Shown one piece after another: positions 15,694 through 24,034 of a stretch of 64,000 bases of DNA. The notes below the pieces were generated by a model that was not told the DNA's origin, did no database searches, and saw only the letters and a list, made by a program, of their open reading frames with translations. A program made the translations under genes and the position numbers. The stretch spans positions 58,686 through 122,685 of the forward strand of contig JAFVZB010000073.1 in NCBI GenBank assembly GCA_017508385.1. The letters are read 5' to 3'. Source of the stretch: Lentisphaeria bacterium (GTDB taxonomy: Bacteria > Verrucomicrobiota > Lentisphaeria > Victivallales > Victivallaceae). Every line of letters begins with the position of its first letter. Position 1 is the stretch's first letter.

Positions 15694-18402
15694 TTATTTC
15701 TGAATATCAGCGATGGCAGCCTGCGCCGCTGCAAGTCTTGCCACTGGCACACGGAACGGACTGCATGAGACATAATTGAGTCCTGCCTTGTGACAGAACA
15801 TCACGGATTTGCCCTCGCCGCCCTGCTCTCCGCAGATACCGATTTTGAGATCACTGCGGGTGGAGCGTCCTCCGGCAACGGCGAACTCGATGAGGCGTCC
15901 GACTCCGTTGACGTCGATGGTCTGGAAGGGGTCGCTCTCGAGGATTTTGTTATCCATGTACTCGGGCAGGAAAGCTCCGATATCGTCACGGCTGAAACCG
16001 AAAGTCATCTGGGTGAGGTCGTTGGTTCCGAAGCTGAAGAACTCAGCCTCTTTCGCCATCTCGTCAGCCTGCAAAGCGGCACGGGGTATCTCGATCATGG
16101 TACCGACCTTGTAGTCGATGGCGGTGTTGTACTTGGCGTTGACCTCTTCCGCAACTCTGCTCAGGATTTTCTTCTGGAACTTGATCTCGCCCACGTCGCA
16201 GGTGACCGGGATCATGATTTCCGGCTTGCAGTTGCCCACCTCTGCCGCAGCTTCGAGGATGGCACGCATCTGCATCTCGGAAACCTCAGGATAGGTGACT
16301 CCGAGACGGACACCGCGGTGTCCCATCATCGGGTTGGTCTCGTGCAGAGCCTCGGCACGTTTTGCGATGGCAGCGGCATCTATTCCCAGCTCTCTGGCGA
16401 GAGCCTCACGCTTGGCGGGCTCGCTGGGAACAAACTCGTGCAGCGGAGGATCGAGCAGACGGAAAGTCACCGGCATACCGTTCATCGCTTCAAGAGTGCT
16501 CTTGACGTTCTCTTTTACAAAGGGGAAGAGCTCGTTGAGCGCAACAACTCTTTCCTCCTTAGTTGAAGAGAGGATCATCTTGCGCAGATAGAAGAGCGGC
16601 TGCTCGCTGTTTTTGCCGTAGAACATGTGCTCGGTACGGAAGAGTCCGATACCCTCAGCTCCGAAAGCAACGGCTCTTGCGGCATCCTCGGGAGTATCGG
16701 CGTTGGCACGGACTCCGAGTTTGCGGTACTTGTCAGCCAGAGCCATGAACTTGCGCAGTTTCGGATTTTCGCTTGAGTCAACAGTGTCAACCCTTCCGGC
16801 ATAGACATAACCGCGGGTTCCGTTGATACTGATGATATCGTTGTCGGTGTAAACTTTTCCACCGATCTTCATGGTCTTTTCGACTTCGTTGATGACCAGT
16901 TTACCTGCTCCGACGATACAGCATTTGCCCCAGCCGCGGCAGACGAGAGCGGCGTGGCTGGTCATGCCTCCACGGGCGGTGAGGATTCCGGTTGCGGAAC
17001 GCATACCCTCGACATCTTCGGGGTTGGTCTCTTCACGCACCATGATGACCGCTTCACCTCGACGCTCGGCGGCGACCGCCTCGGCACTGGAAAAGACGAT
17101 TCTGCCGACTGCTCCGCCGGGACCTGCGGGAAGTCCTTTGGCGATGAGCTCGGCATTCTTCTCAGATGCGGCATCGAGAATCGGATGAAGCAGCTCGTCG
17201 AGCTGGGTCGGAGCGACACGGGTAACGGCAGTCATCTCGTCGATGAGTCCCTCTTCAAGCATATCCATCGCCATGTTGAGGGCAGCAGTACCGGTGCGTT
17301 TACCGACACGGCACTGGAGCATGAAGAGTTTGCGCTCCTGAATGGTGAACTCGATATCGAGCATATCGTGGTAGTGCTGTTCAAGTTTGCAGCGGATATC
17401 AAAGAGCTGTTTGTAGATTTCGGGATAGAGGTCTTCCATTGACGGCAGGTGACGGTTGTGTTCGTTGCCGGTATCCTTGTTGAGCGGATTGGGAGTACGG
17501 GTTCCGGCGACCACATCCTCGCCCTGAGCATTGATGAGCCACTCGCCGTAGAATTTGTTGTCTCCGGTTGCGGGGTCACGGGTGAAAGCGACTCCGGTTG
17601 CGGAGGTGTCGCCCATGTTTCCGAAGACCATGCTCTGAACGTTGACCGCAGTACCCCAGTCATCCGGAATACCCTCAATGCGGCGGTAGGCAACGGCTTT
17701 TTTACCATTCCAGCTTTTGAGAACGGCGCAGATTCCGCCCCAGAGCTGTGCACGGGCATCATCGGGAAACTCACATCCGAGAGTCTCTTTGATGCGCACC
17801 TTGAAATCGGCGAAGAGCTGTTTGAGGTCCTCGACGGTAAGATCGGTGTCGCTGGTGTAGTTTTTGCTCTCTTTGAGCTCTTCCATCATGGCATCGAGCT
17901 GGCGGCGGATGGCTTTGCCCTCGGCGGGTTCGATACCCTCAGCCTTTTCCATGACGACGTCACTGTACATCATGATCAGACGGCGGTAGGCGTCATAAAC
18001 GAAACGCTCGTTTCCGGTCTTGGCGACCAATCCGGGAATGGTTGCTGTTGAAAGTCCGACGTTGAGGACTGTTTCCATCATACCGGGCATGGAGCTGCGG
18101 GCTCCGGAGCGGCAGGAGACAAGAAGCGGATTCTCGCTGTCGCCGAACTTCATTCCCATGGCATCCTCGACCAGCTTGAGAGCCGCTTCGACCTGAGCCT
18201 CAAGCTCGGCGGGACGAGTTGAGTTGTTTTTGAAGTAATCAACACAGCACTCGGTAGTGACAGTAAATCCCGGAGGCACAGGCAATCCGATATTCGCCAT
18301 TTCAGCGAGGTTTGCGCCTTTGCCGCCGAGCAGATTTTTCATTGCTCCGGTTCCCTCGGTGAGACTGCCGCCGAAGGAATAGACATACTTTTTGTCTGAC
18401 AT
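15694..18402 (-). CDS. ppdK: Pyruvate phosphate dikinase
   Basis: Interconverts ATP + Pi + pyruvate and AMP + PPi + phosphoenolpyruvate. The 902-aa length is standard. The N-terminal ATP-grasp part begins YVYSFGGSLTEG with GGKGANLAEM and RSGARSSMPGMMETVLN. The phosphohistidine domain contains GGMTSHAALVCRGWGK, with H483 as the swivelling catalytic histidine. The C-terminal PEP-binding barrel has GLFRTEHMFY, GHRGVRLG, FGTNDLTQMTFG and a catalytic-Cys motif GICGEQGG near the end. A typical GAAAGGAAAGAAAG stretch precedes the ATG. In anaerobic fermenters this enzyme runs glycolytically with PPi. No clear terminator was found at its 3' end. Confidence 0.97.
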   Translation of the reverse strand: MSDKKYVYSFGGSLTEGTGAMKNLLGGKGANLAEMANIGLPVPPGFTVTTECCVDYFKNNSTRPAELEAQVEAALKLVEDAMGMKFGDSENPLLVSCRSGARSSMPGMMETVLNVGLSTATIPGLVAKTGNERFVYDAYRRLIMMYSDVVMEKAEGIEPAEGKAIRRQLDAMMEELKESKNYTSDTDLTVEDLKQLFADFKVRIKETLGCEFPDDARAQLWGGICAVLKSWNGKKAVAYRRIEGIPDDWGTAVNVQSMVFGNMGDTSATGVAFTRDPATGDNKFYGEWLINAQGEDVVAGTRTPNPLNKDTGNEHNRHLPSMEDLYPEIYKQLFDIRCKLEQHYHDMLDIEFTIQERKLFMLQCRVGKRTGTAALNMAMDMLEEGLIDEMTAVTRVAPTQLDELLHPILDAASEKNAELIAKGLPAGPGGAVGRIVFSSAEAVAAERRGEAVIMVREETNPEDVEGMRSATGILTARGGMTSHAALVCRGWGKCCIVGAGKLVINEVEKTMKIGGKVYTDNDIISINGTRGYVYAGRVDTVDSSENPKLRKFMALADKYRKLGVRANADTPEDAARAVAFGAEGIGLFRTEHMFYGKNSEQPLFYLRKMILSSTKEERVVALNELFPFVKENVKSTLEAMNGMPVTFRLLDPPLHEFVPSEPAKREALARELGIDAAAIAKRAEALHETNPMMGHRGVRLGVTYPEVSEMQMRAILEAAAEVGNCKPEIMIPVTCDVGEIKFQKKILSRVAEEVNAKYNTAIDYKVGTMIEIPRAALQADEMAKEAEFFSFGTNDLTQMTFGFSRDDIGAFLPEYMDNKILESDPFQTIDVNGVGRLIEFAVAGGRSTRSDLKIGICGEQGGEGKSVMFCHKAGLNYVSCSPFRVPVARLAAAQAAIADIQK

Positions 18403-18524
18403 CTTTCTTTCCTTTCTTTTCCGGTCAAGAATTTCACTCTTCGCAACATCAACCTAAATAATCGCAACCGTTGAGAAACTCTTATCCGGTTGGGATAGCT
18501 GCTCCTGCCACCCCGTTTTTCTTA

Positions 18525-18917
18525 TCAGTTAAAACTTTTGATTGCTTTCATGATCTCGTGTTTCTGCTTGTTTTTATCAAGTCCGACAAAGACAAACGAG
18601 CCGTGCACCACCGCATAAAACGGAATACCGATAACGTAAACCTTGCGGCTGTCGGCTATTCCGTCGAGTCTTTTGCGCTGGACACTGCTTGATACATCAA
18701 ATTTGTAAACCTGTATCTCGGTATCTCCTATCTGAAAAGCGTGACCGGAACTCGCTCTGAACGGGTCAGGTGAAAGCGGACGTGACGCTTCGATGCGGAT
18801 ATCGTTTCTGCGCAGACAATCTGCAAAATCCGCCGGAGAGAGATGGTTATTTTCAACTGCGCATCCGGTAAGTAAAAACGCCGCTGCGCAAACTGTGTAA
18901 AACAAAATCTTTTTCAT
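18525..18917 (-). CDS. Small predicted lipoprotein, function unknown
   Basis: A 130-aa protein with a clear lipoprotein signal: MKKILFYTVCAAAFLLTGC, cleavage before C19. The mature part has no family I recognise. Its sequence (IGDTEIQVYKFDVSS, then GIPFYAVVHGSFVFVG) suggests a small beta-rich fold, and the C-terminal half is basic (VGLDKNKQKHEIMKAIKSF). It has its own promoter and lies between ppdK and an antiporter gene on the same strand, which gives no functional clue. It is anchored in the inner or outer membrane; residue 20 is Ala rather than the Asp that would retain it in the inner membrane of enterobacteria. Confidence 0.75.
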   Translation of the reverse strand: MKKILFYTVCAAAFLLTGCAVENNHLSPADFADCLRRNDIRIEASRPLSPDPFRASSGHAFQIGDTEIQVYKFDVSSSVQRKRLDGIADSRKVYVIGIPFYAVVHGSFVFVGLDKNKQKHEIMKAIKSFN

Positions 18918-18981
18918 AATTGAACCTCTTGAATAACTGCACTTTCCATCAACATACCGAGCCCTGGAACGGCAATCTTAT

Positions 18982-19010
18982 AAGATAACACTTTATATTC
19001 ATAATGTCAA
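18982..19010 (-). promoter_or_regulatory. Predicted promoter of the lipoprotein gene
   Basis: Minus strand: TTGACA (19010-19005), 17-bp spacer, TATCTT (18987-18982), 65 bp before the ATG. Confidence 0.6.
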
Positions 19011-19082
19011 GTGTTTATAATGGATAAAAACTGCATCAGATGTATTTTTCAGCATAAACATCTGCAAAAGAGACAAAAATAC

Positions 19083-19116
19083 AAAAAGCCGCACTCCATT
19101 GAGGAACACGGCTTTG
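19083..19116 (-). terminator. Terminator of the CPA2 antiporter gene
   Basis: On the minus strand AAGCCG (19114-19109) pairs with CGGCTT (19091-19086) and is followed by TTT, 18 bp past the antiporter stop. Confidence 0.65.
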
Positions 19117-19133
19117 CGGAAAATCTGCCAGAC

Positions 19134-20504
19134 TCAGAGCAGTTCGTCGTTGGATACGACTGAGGGAACTTGGAAATTCTGCTCCTCTTTGCTGCTGACG
19201 TTCCAGCGGGTCACTACGAAGCGGACAAGTGACGGTACCGGCAGTGTGGTGACCAAACTCAGAATGATGATGGAGTTGAAGAAGCTGTTGCTCAGTATTC
19301 CGATATCCTTACCGATAGCGGCGGCGGCGAGGGTTGCGGAAAGCTGGGGTACAGTCATCAATCCGGCGGCGACTCCGGCGGCGTTGCCGAAGCCGGTAAT
19401 TCTCATAGCGGCAAAACCGGAAAACATCTTGCTGCCGATCAATCCGACGACGGTCAGAATCACGATCTGCATATTGCCGGGATTTTTGAACACAGAGAAA
19501 TCGCACTCCATACCGATGGAAACAAAGAGGAACGGAATCAGAAATCCGTATCCGATGCTCTCAAACCGTTTGAAAAGCAGCATATCCTGCTCTTTGACCA
19601 CCTTTGAAAGACCGAGACCTGCGATAAATGCTCCGACAACGAGGTTGATTCCGAAGAGCTCACCGACAACCACCGCACCGAGGATTACAAAGAGGATGAT
19701 CGTAATAAGCATATCCTCGCCGGGTTTGAATACCCTGAGCAATTTTTTGCCCAACCAGTTGGTGAAGAACACCACAGCCACCAGATAACAGATGGTGATC
19801 AGCAGGAACACCGGAATAAACTGGTTGCCGAAAATGGAGCTGTCGAGGTGGTCAAAAAGCGAAAGAGATTTGCTTCCTATCATGTGGGAGATATTTTTGG
19901 TTCTGCGGAAAAGCTGAACACTCACCGCCAGCAGAATGATACTGGCAATATCGGTTATGATGGTGGATATCAACACCGCAGCACCGAATTTGGTCTTGCT
20001 GAGGTTGAGTTCACGGATGACCGGAAACACAATACCGACCGAGTGTGAAGCAAAGAGCGAAGCGTAGAGCAGTTTTCCCGGCAGGTCGGTGGCGTTGAAG
20101 TAACGGTAAACGAGATATCCTGCTATTGCCGGAATAAGAAAAGTAAGGATACTCAGGGCGATGACCGGTTTGCGGGCTGACTTGATGAGTTTGAAATCCG
20201 CCTCCATTCCGGCGAGAGCCATCAGGAACATCAATCCGAGCGAGCCGAGCGAGTCAACAAGAGTTGTAAAATGAGCTGCGGTATGGGCTGCGGTTTGAGC
20301 CTCAGCTCCGGGAACTCCGAGGAAACTCAGCCAGCCAGACATCATCTTTATCAGATCGATGCCGATGCCGGTCGGTCCGACGAGGATACCAACCAGCAGG
20401 AGTGCTATCACCGACGGAATACCGAAGCGGCGCAGGATGAAAGGAACCATGCCCATCAAAGCGATGAAGGCAATAAAAAGCAAAAGAAAGGCGTTGTCGT
20501 TCAT
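19134..20504 (-). CDS. Cation:proton antiporter (CPA2, Kef/NapA type)
   Basis: A 456-aa integral membrane protein with about 12 hydrophobic segments. The first is AFLLLFIAFIALMGMVPFIL, then VIALLLVGILVGPTGIGI, the repeated short-helix pattern of the Na+/H+ exchanger fold. LMFLMALAGMEADFKL matches the start of the second conserved helix group, and VGELFGINLVVGAFIAGLGL (about 268-287) is a typical CPA2 stretch. There is no C-terminal TrkA-N domain, so this is the short form without the KefC regulatory module. It exchanges Na+ or K+ for H+ across the inner membrane. The gene stands alone with its own promoter and terminator. Confidence 0.85.
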   Translation of the reverse strand: MNDNAFLLLFIAFIALMGMVPFILRRFGIPSVIALLLVGILVGPTGIGIDLIKMMSGWLSFLGVPGAEAQTAAHTAAHFTTLVDSLGSLGLMFLMALAGMEADFKLIKSARKPVIALSILTFLIPAIAGYLVYRYFNATDLPGKLLYASLFASHSVGIVFPVIRELNLSKTKFGAAVLISTIITDIASIILLAVSVQLFRRTKNISHMIGSKSLSLFDHLDSSIFGNQFIPVFLLITICYLVAVVFFTNWLGKKLLRVFKPGEDMLITIILFVILGAVVVGELFGINLVVGAFIAGLGLSKVVKEQDMLLFKRFESIGYGFLIPFLFVSIGMECDFSVFKNPGNMQIVILTVVGLIGSKMFSGFAAMRITGFGNAAGVAAGLMTVPQLSATLAAAAIGKDIGILSNSFFNSIIILSLVTTLPVPSLVRFVVTRWNVSSKEEQNFQVPSVVSNDELL

Positions 20505-20560
20505 TTTATAAAGTAGTTTTGTTTTTCAAATTCTCTGTTTTTAATCCGGGGTATGGCGGA

Positions 20561-20589
20561 AATATACACCAAGAAAACCTCATTGTCAA
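20561..20589 (-). promoter_or_regulatory. Predicted promoter of the antiporter gene
   Basis: Minus strand: TTGACA (20589-20584), exact 17-bp spacer, TATATT (20566-20561). The best match to consensus in the window. Confidence 0.65.
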
Positions 20590-20627
20590 GTTTACGGAAC
20601 AATTTTTATTCCCCAAAAATCCGTCAT

Positions 20628-22838
20628 TTATTTTTCAACGTTTTTCACCATTGCGTAATCGGCGGCGATGCTGGCGGCCTCATCGAGAATGACATCGGTG
20701 CTTCTGGTGCGCTTTTCGTCATCATCCTCCTGGGCAGCGAGTCTTTCAGCCTCCTTTTCGACCTCGGCTTCATCGAGATACTCTTTGAAGCGTTTTTCCT
20801 CATTGAGAGAGAGGCTCTTGCGGTCACGATAGCGTTTGTAAGTTGCAATCAGCCGTTTGAGCTTGGCGTAATCACGGTTTGCAGCTATGCGCCTGGCGGA
20901 GTATTCTGCAAGGATTTTGATATTGCGGTCGATATCCTTGTCATGGGTACCGGCTCCGACCGAGGGTATTTCGCTCCACGGCAGGTGGTTATCGAGGAAC
21001 ATCTCGCCCACCTTCATTTCCTGAGAGAGACTCGGCAGCAGAATGTCAGAGGCAATTCCGAGCTGCTGGACTGAGCTGCCCAGCGCACGGAAGAACATCG
21101 CTATCTCGAAAGTCGTACTGCCCGCCGGAACTGCTCTGCCGGTGAGTTTGATGTGATTGGAAAGGTCTTCGACGGTCAACACTGTTCCTTTGCCGAAAGT
21201 GCGGCTGTCACCCACGAGGATGGCACGGTCATGGTCACGCATGGCTCCGGCAAAAATCTCGCTCGCCGATGCAGAAAACTTGCTGGTAAGCACCACGAGC
21301 GGACCACCGTAAACGATGTCTTCATCGGGGTCTTTCAGGGTCTCTACGTCGCCGTTACTGCTGCGCACCTGCACTATCGGACCAGATTTGATAAAGAGTC
21401 CGGCAAGAACAACTGCATCTGGCAGACTGCCTCCTCCGTTGCCTCTCAAATCGACGACGACACTTTCGACACCTTTTTTCTTGAAGTCCTCGAGGATTTT
21501 GCGGACATCGGCACTGCCGCGTCTGGCATCGGGGTCTCCGCGGCGGACGGCGGCAAAATCCATATAGAAGCTGGGCAGATCGATGATACCGACCTTGCGG
21601 AGCTTGCCTTTGGAATCTTTGACTTCACGAACCGAACCCTTGGCTCCGAAGTCGTCAAGTTTCACATTGTCACGTTTGAGCATCACTGCCCGGAAAACGA
21701 TTTTTCCTCTCCAGCGGGGAACGGCTTTGGAAATATCCGGAGTTCCGGTCACCATGGAAATGAGTTTCAACAGAGGTCCGATGCCATCAACGGGAATACC
21801 GAATTTGCCCTTTTCGACTCCGGAAAGGACTCCGAGAAGCACATGTGTTCCTCTCTCTCCTCTGATATGGCGCACCGCCTGCGAAACAGGAACATCCAGC
21901 AGAAGCTCTGTTGAACCGTCGTTCTGGGTGGCTGTTATGATGCGGTCCTCACGGTGCAGATTTCCTGAAAGAGATGCAGGTCCGCCCTTGACCACTTTGA
22001 TCACCCGGATAAAACCATCATCGCTGCTGAGAGTTGCACCGATTCCGCTCAGTGAAAGACGCATATTTATATCAAAGTCCTCGCTGAGCGCAGGAGCCAT
22101 GTAATTTGAGTGCGAACCGAAAGTTCCGGCAAAGACATCAAGATAAGTGCCTAGAATATCTATCGGACGGCGTTTGGCAATAACATTACTCACATCCCTG
22201 AGCTGGGCGATGAGTTTTTCTTCCGGAGTGCGGAGTTCCCACTTGTAGGCAAGTTTATCCGCCTCTGAGCGGTTGTTCTTCTGCGGTTTACTCTCTTTCA
22301 AAGCCATGCGGCGTTCCGCAAGTCTGAGGTGCAGTGCATCACGGGTGAGTTTTTTGCGCCACACTTCGAGCTGCTCTTTTCTGTCAGACGGACGACGGAC
22401 GTTTTTACGTTCAACTACCCATTCATCACCGGTGTTGTAATTTATGCTCTTTTCAGTCAGATTTTTGACTGCAAAATCGTGATATTCAGCAAAACGCTTG
22501 CGGTAGAGCTCATAAACATCGAATCCGAACTGACAGTTCCCCCGCAAAAGCTGACGGTGGAGAACATCCCTGTACCTGACGAATCCTGCGATATCTGCAA
22601 GGGTGAAATAAATCTTTTCCGGGTCGAGAGCATCGAAATAGCTGTCGAAAAACCGGCGTGAAAATGCGGAATCCAACTGCTGTTTATGGTAGTGATTGTA
22701 GCAGATGAGCCGTACTGCCAGACGGGTTATTCTGAACATATCTCCGCGGGTGTACTCATAACCGTTTTCCTTTCCCGCTGCAACGGGGGATGAAAGCAGT
22801 ACAACAAGGAGTAACAGTATTGTATATATCTTCTTCAT
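20628..22838 (-). CDS. prc: Carboxy-terminal (tail-specific) processing protease Prc, S41 family
   Basis: A 736-aa periplasmic protease. The signal peptide is residues 1-21 (ending SSPVAAG). The N-domain contains FDALDPEKIYFTLADI, the Prc hallmark. A PDZ domain (about 260-345) holds LSGIGATLSSDDGFIRV and KGGPASLSG. The catalytic domain has VVDLRGNGGGSLPDA, SASASEIFAGAM with S526, and FGKGT with K550 as the Ser/Lys dyad. The C-terminal helical domain (from about 600) is the Prc-type extension. About 60 residues (345-405) are inserted between PDZ and catalytic parts compared with minimal CtpA forms. The start overlaps the stop of the upstream glycosyltransferase gene (ATGA), so it is the last gene of the long operon. 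Confidence 0.9.
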   Translation of the reverse strand: MKKIYTILLLLVVLLSSPVAAGKENGYEYTRGDMFRITRLAVRLICYNHYHKQQLDSAFSRRFFDSYFDALDPEKIYFTLADIAGFVRYRDVLHRQLLRGNCQFGFDVYELYRKRFAEYHDFAVKNLTEKSINYNTGDEWVVERKNVRRPSDRKEQLEVWRKKLTRDALHLRLAERRMALKESKPQKNNRSEADKLAYKWELRTPEEKLIAQLRDVSNVIAKRRPIDILGTYLDVFAGTFGSHSNYMAPALSEDFDINMRLSLSGIGATLSSDDGFIRVIKVVKGGPASLSGNLHREDRIITATQNDGSTELLLDVPVSQAVRHIRGERGTHVLLGVLSGVEKGKFGIPVDGIGPLLKLISMVTGTPDISKAVPRWRGKIVFRAVMLKRDNVKLDDFGAKGSVREVKDSKGKLRKVGIIDLPSFYMDFAAVRRGDPDARRGSADVRKILEDFKKKGVESVVVDLRGNGGGSLPDAVVLAGLFIKSGPIVQVRSSNGDVETLKDPDEDIVYGGPLVVLTSKFSASASEIFAGAMRDHDRAILVGDSRTFGKGTVLTVEDLSNHIKLTGRAVPAGSTTFEIAMFFRALGSSVQQLGIASDILLPSLSQEMKVGEMFLDNHLPWSEIPSVGAGTHDKDIDRNIKILAEYSARRIAANRDYAKLKRLIATYKRYRDRKSLSLNEEKRFKEYLDEAEVEKEAERLAAQEDDDEKRTRSTDVILDEAASIAADYAMVKNVEK

Positions 22839-24034
22839 CTTTGTGCTTCCGGTAAACTGTTTTTTTCTTGAACAAGTCTGAGATACTCACTTTCGAGTAT
22901 ATCCGCCATGCGGTGCCAGTCAAACTGGGCAACGACCTTTTCTCTGCCGTTTCTGCCCATACCGGCGGCAAGTTCGGAGTCTGCAAGTATCTTCAATGTT
23001 TTTTCTGCCACATCATCAACATCCTCAGGAGCAGTCACATATCCTGTCTGACCGTTGATGACCACTTCCGGAGTTCCGTCGAGTGCGAAACCGATAGCGG
23101 GGATACCCACTGCGAGAGCCTGCACAACTGCCCGGGGCAATCCCTCACGCAAAGAGAGATGCCAGAGCAGATCGGCTTGCGCCAGATGGTCGCCCACCCG
23201 GTCAGGAGAAATCAATCCGGCAAAGTGGAACTTATCCGCAATATTTTCCTGCTCAAGTGCGGCGTGCAGCTCATCATACATGGGTCCGTCTCCGATAAAG
23301 AGGAAATGGGTATTTTCAGCCTGAGCCAGCACTTTTTTGGCTGCCGGTATCACATACTCGTAACCCTTCAACGGAAAGAGTCTGGCGACAGTGGCGATAA
23401 CCTTCGCATCATCAGGAATACCGAGTTTGCTTCTCAGCTCCTGCGACCTTACGCAGCTCGAAAAGCGTGCAGTATCCATTCCGCTGTAAACCACCTGATA
23501 CTTTTCTCCCGGAGCAACTTTGGCATCGACGCACTGGTCGATCATCGCCTGAGCCACAGCATAGATGCGGTCGCAGTATTTTGCGGCAAAACGCTCAAGA
23601 AAAATATAGAGACGGTTTTTCCATGCCTTTTCATTGGGATGAAACGCCTGACCGTGCACAGTGTGCACCACCACCGGAACTCCGGCTGAACGGGCGGCAA
23701 GTCTGCCGATGATACCGGCTTTTGAGCTGTGAGTGTGGACAACATCAAATTTGCGCTCCCTGAAGAAGCGGCGGAGACGGAAAAACGCTTTCAAATCATT
23801 CCACGGCGACAACTCACGCACCAGCTCGGGAAAAACATTGATTTCAAACGGAGGCATATCCACGTTTTTCAACAACTCCCCTTCCCTGCCGGGAGACGGA
23901 CCTGTAACCAACACGGCATCGTGTCCTTTTTCAAGGTGTCCGCGCAGGGTAAGCAGAGTATTTTCCTGCGCTCCGCCGACGATCATTCTGGTGATGACGT
24001 GGCAGGTATTCAACTTTTTATTCTGCAAGTTCAT
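22835..24034 (-). CDS. Glycosyltransferase family 4 protein
   Basis: A 399-aa GT-B glycosyltransferase. The N-terminal acceptor domain has HVITRMIVGGAQENTLLTL and HTHSSKAGIIGRLAARSAGV. The C-terminal nucleotide-sugar domain has GPMYDELHAALEQENIADK, then LSLREGLPRAVVQALAVGIP with the EGLP glutamate of the EX7E motif, and GTPEVV. This group includes enzymes of LPS, O-antigen and capsule synthesis; the sugar is unknown. The ATG at 24034 has AAGGA upstream and overlaps the end of comEC by 17 bp, and its own stop overlaps the prc start. An earlier in-frame start at 24076 lacks a ribosome site. Confidence 0.87.
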   Translation of the reverse strand: MNLQNKKLNTCHVITRMIVGGAQENTLLTLRGHLEKGHDAVLVTGPSPGREGELLKNVDMPPFEINVFPELVRELSPWNDLKAFFRLRRFFRERKFDVVHTHSSKAGIIGRLAARSAGVPVVVHTVHGQAFHPNEKAWKNRLYIFLERFAAKYCDRIYAVAQAMIDQCVDAKVAPGEKYQVVYSGMDTARFSSCVRSQELRSKLGIPDDAKVIATVARLFPLKGYEYVIPAAKKVLAQAENTHFLFIGDGPMYDELHAALEQENIADKFHFAGLISPDRVGDHLAQADLLWHLSLREGLPRAVVQALAVGIPAIGFALDGTPEVVINGQTGYVTAPEDVDDVAEKTLKILADSELAAGMGRNGREKVVAQFDWHRMADILESEYLRLVQEKNSLPEAQR

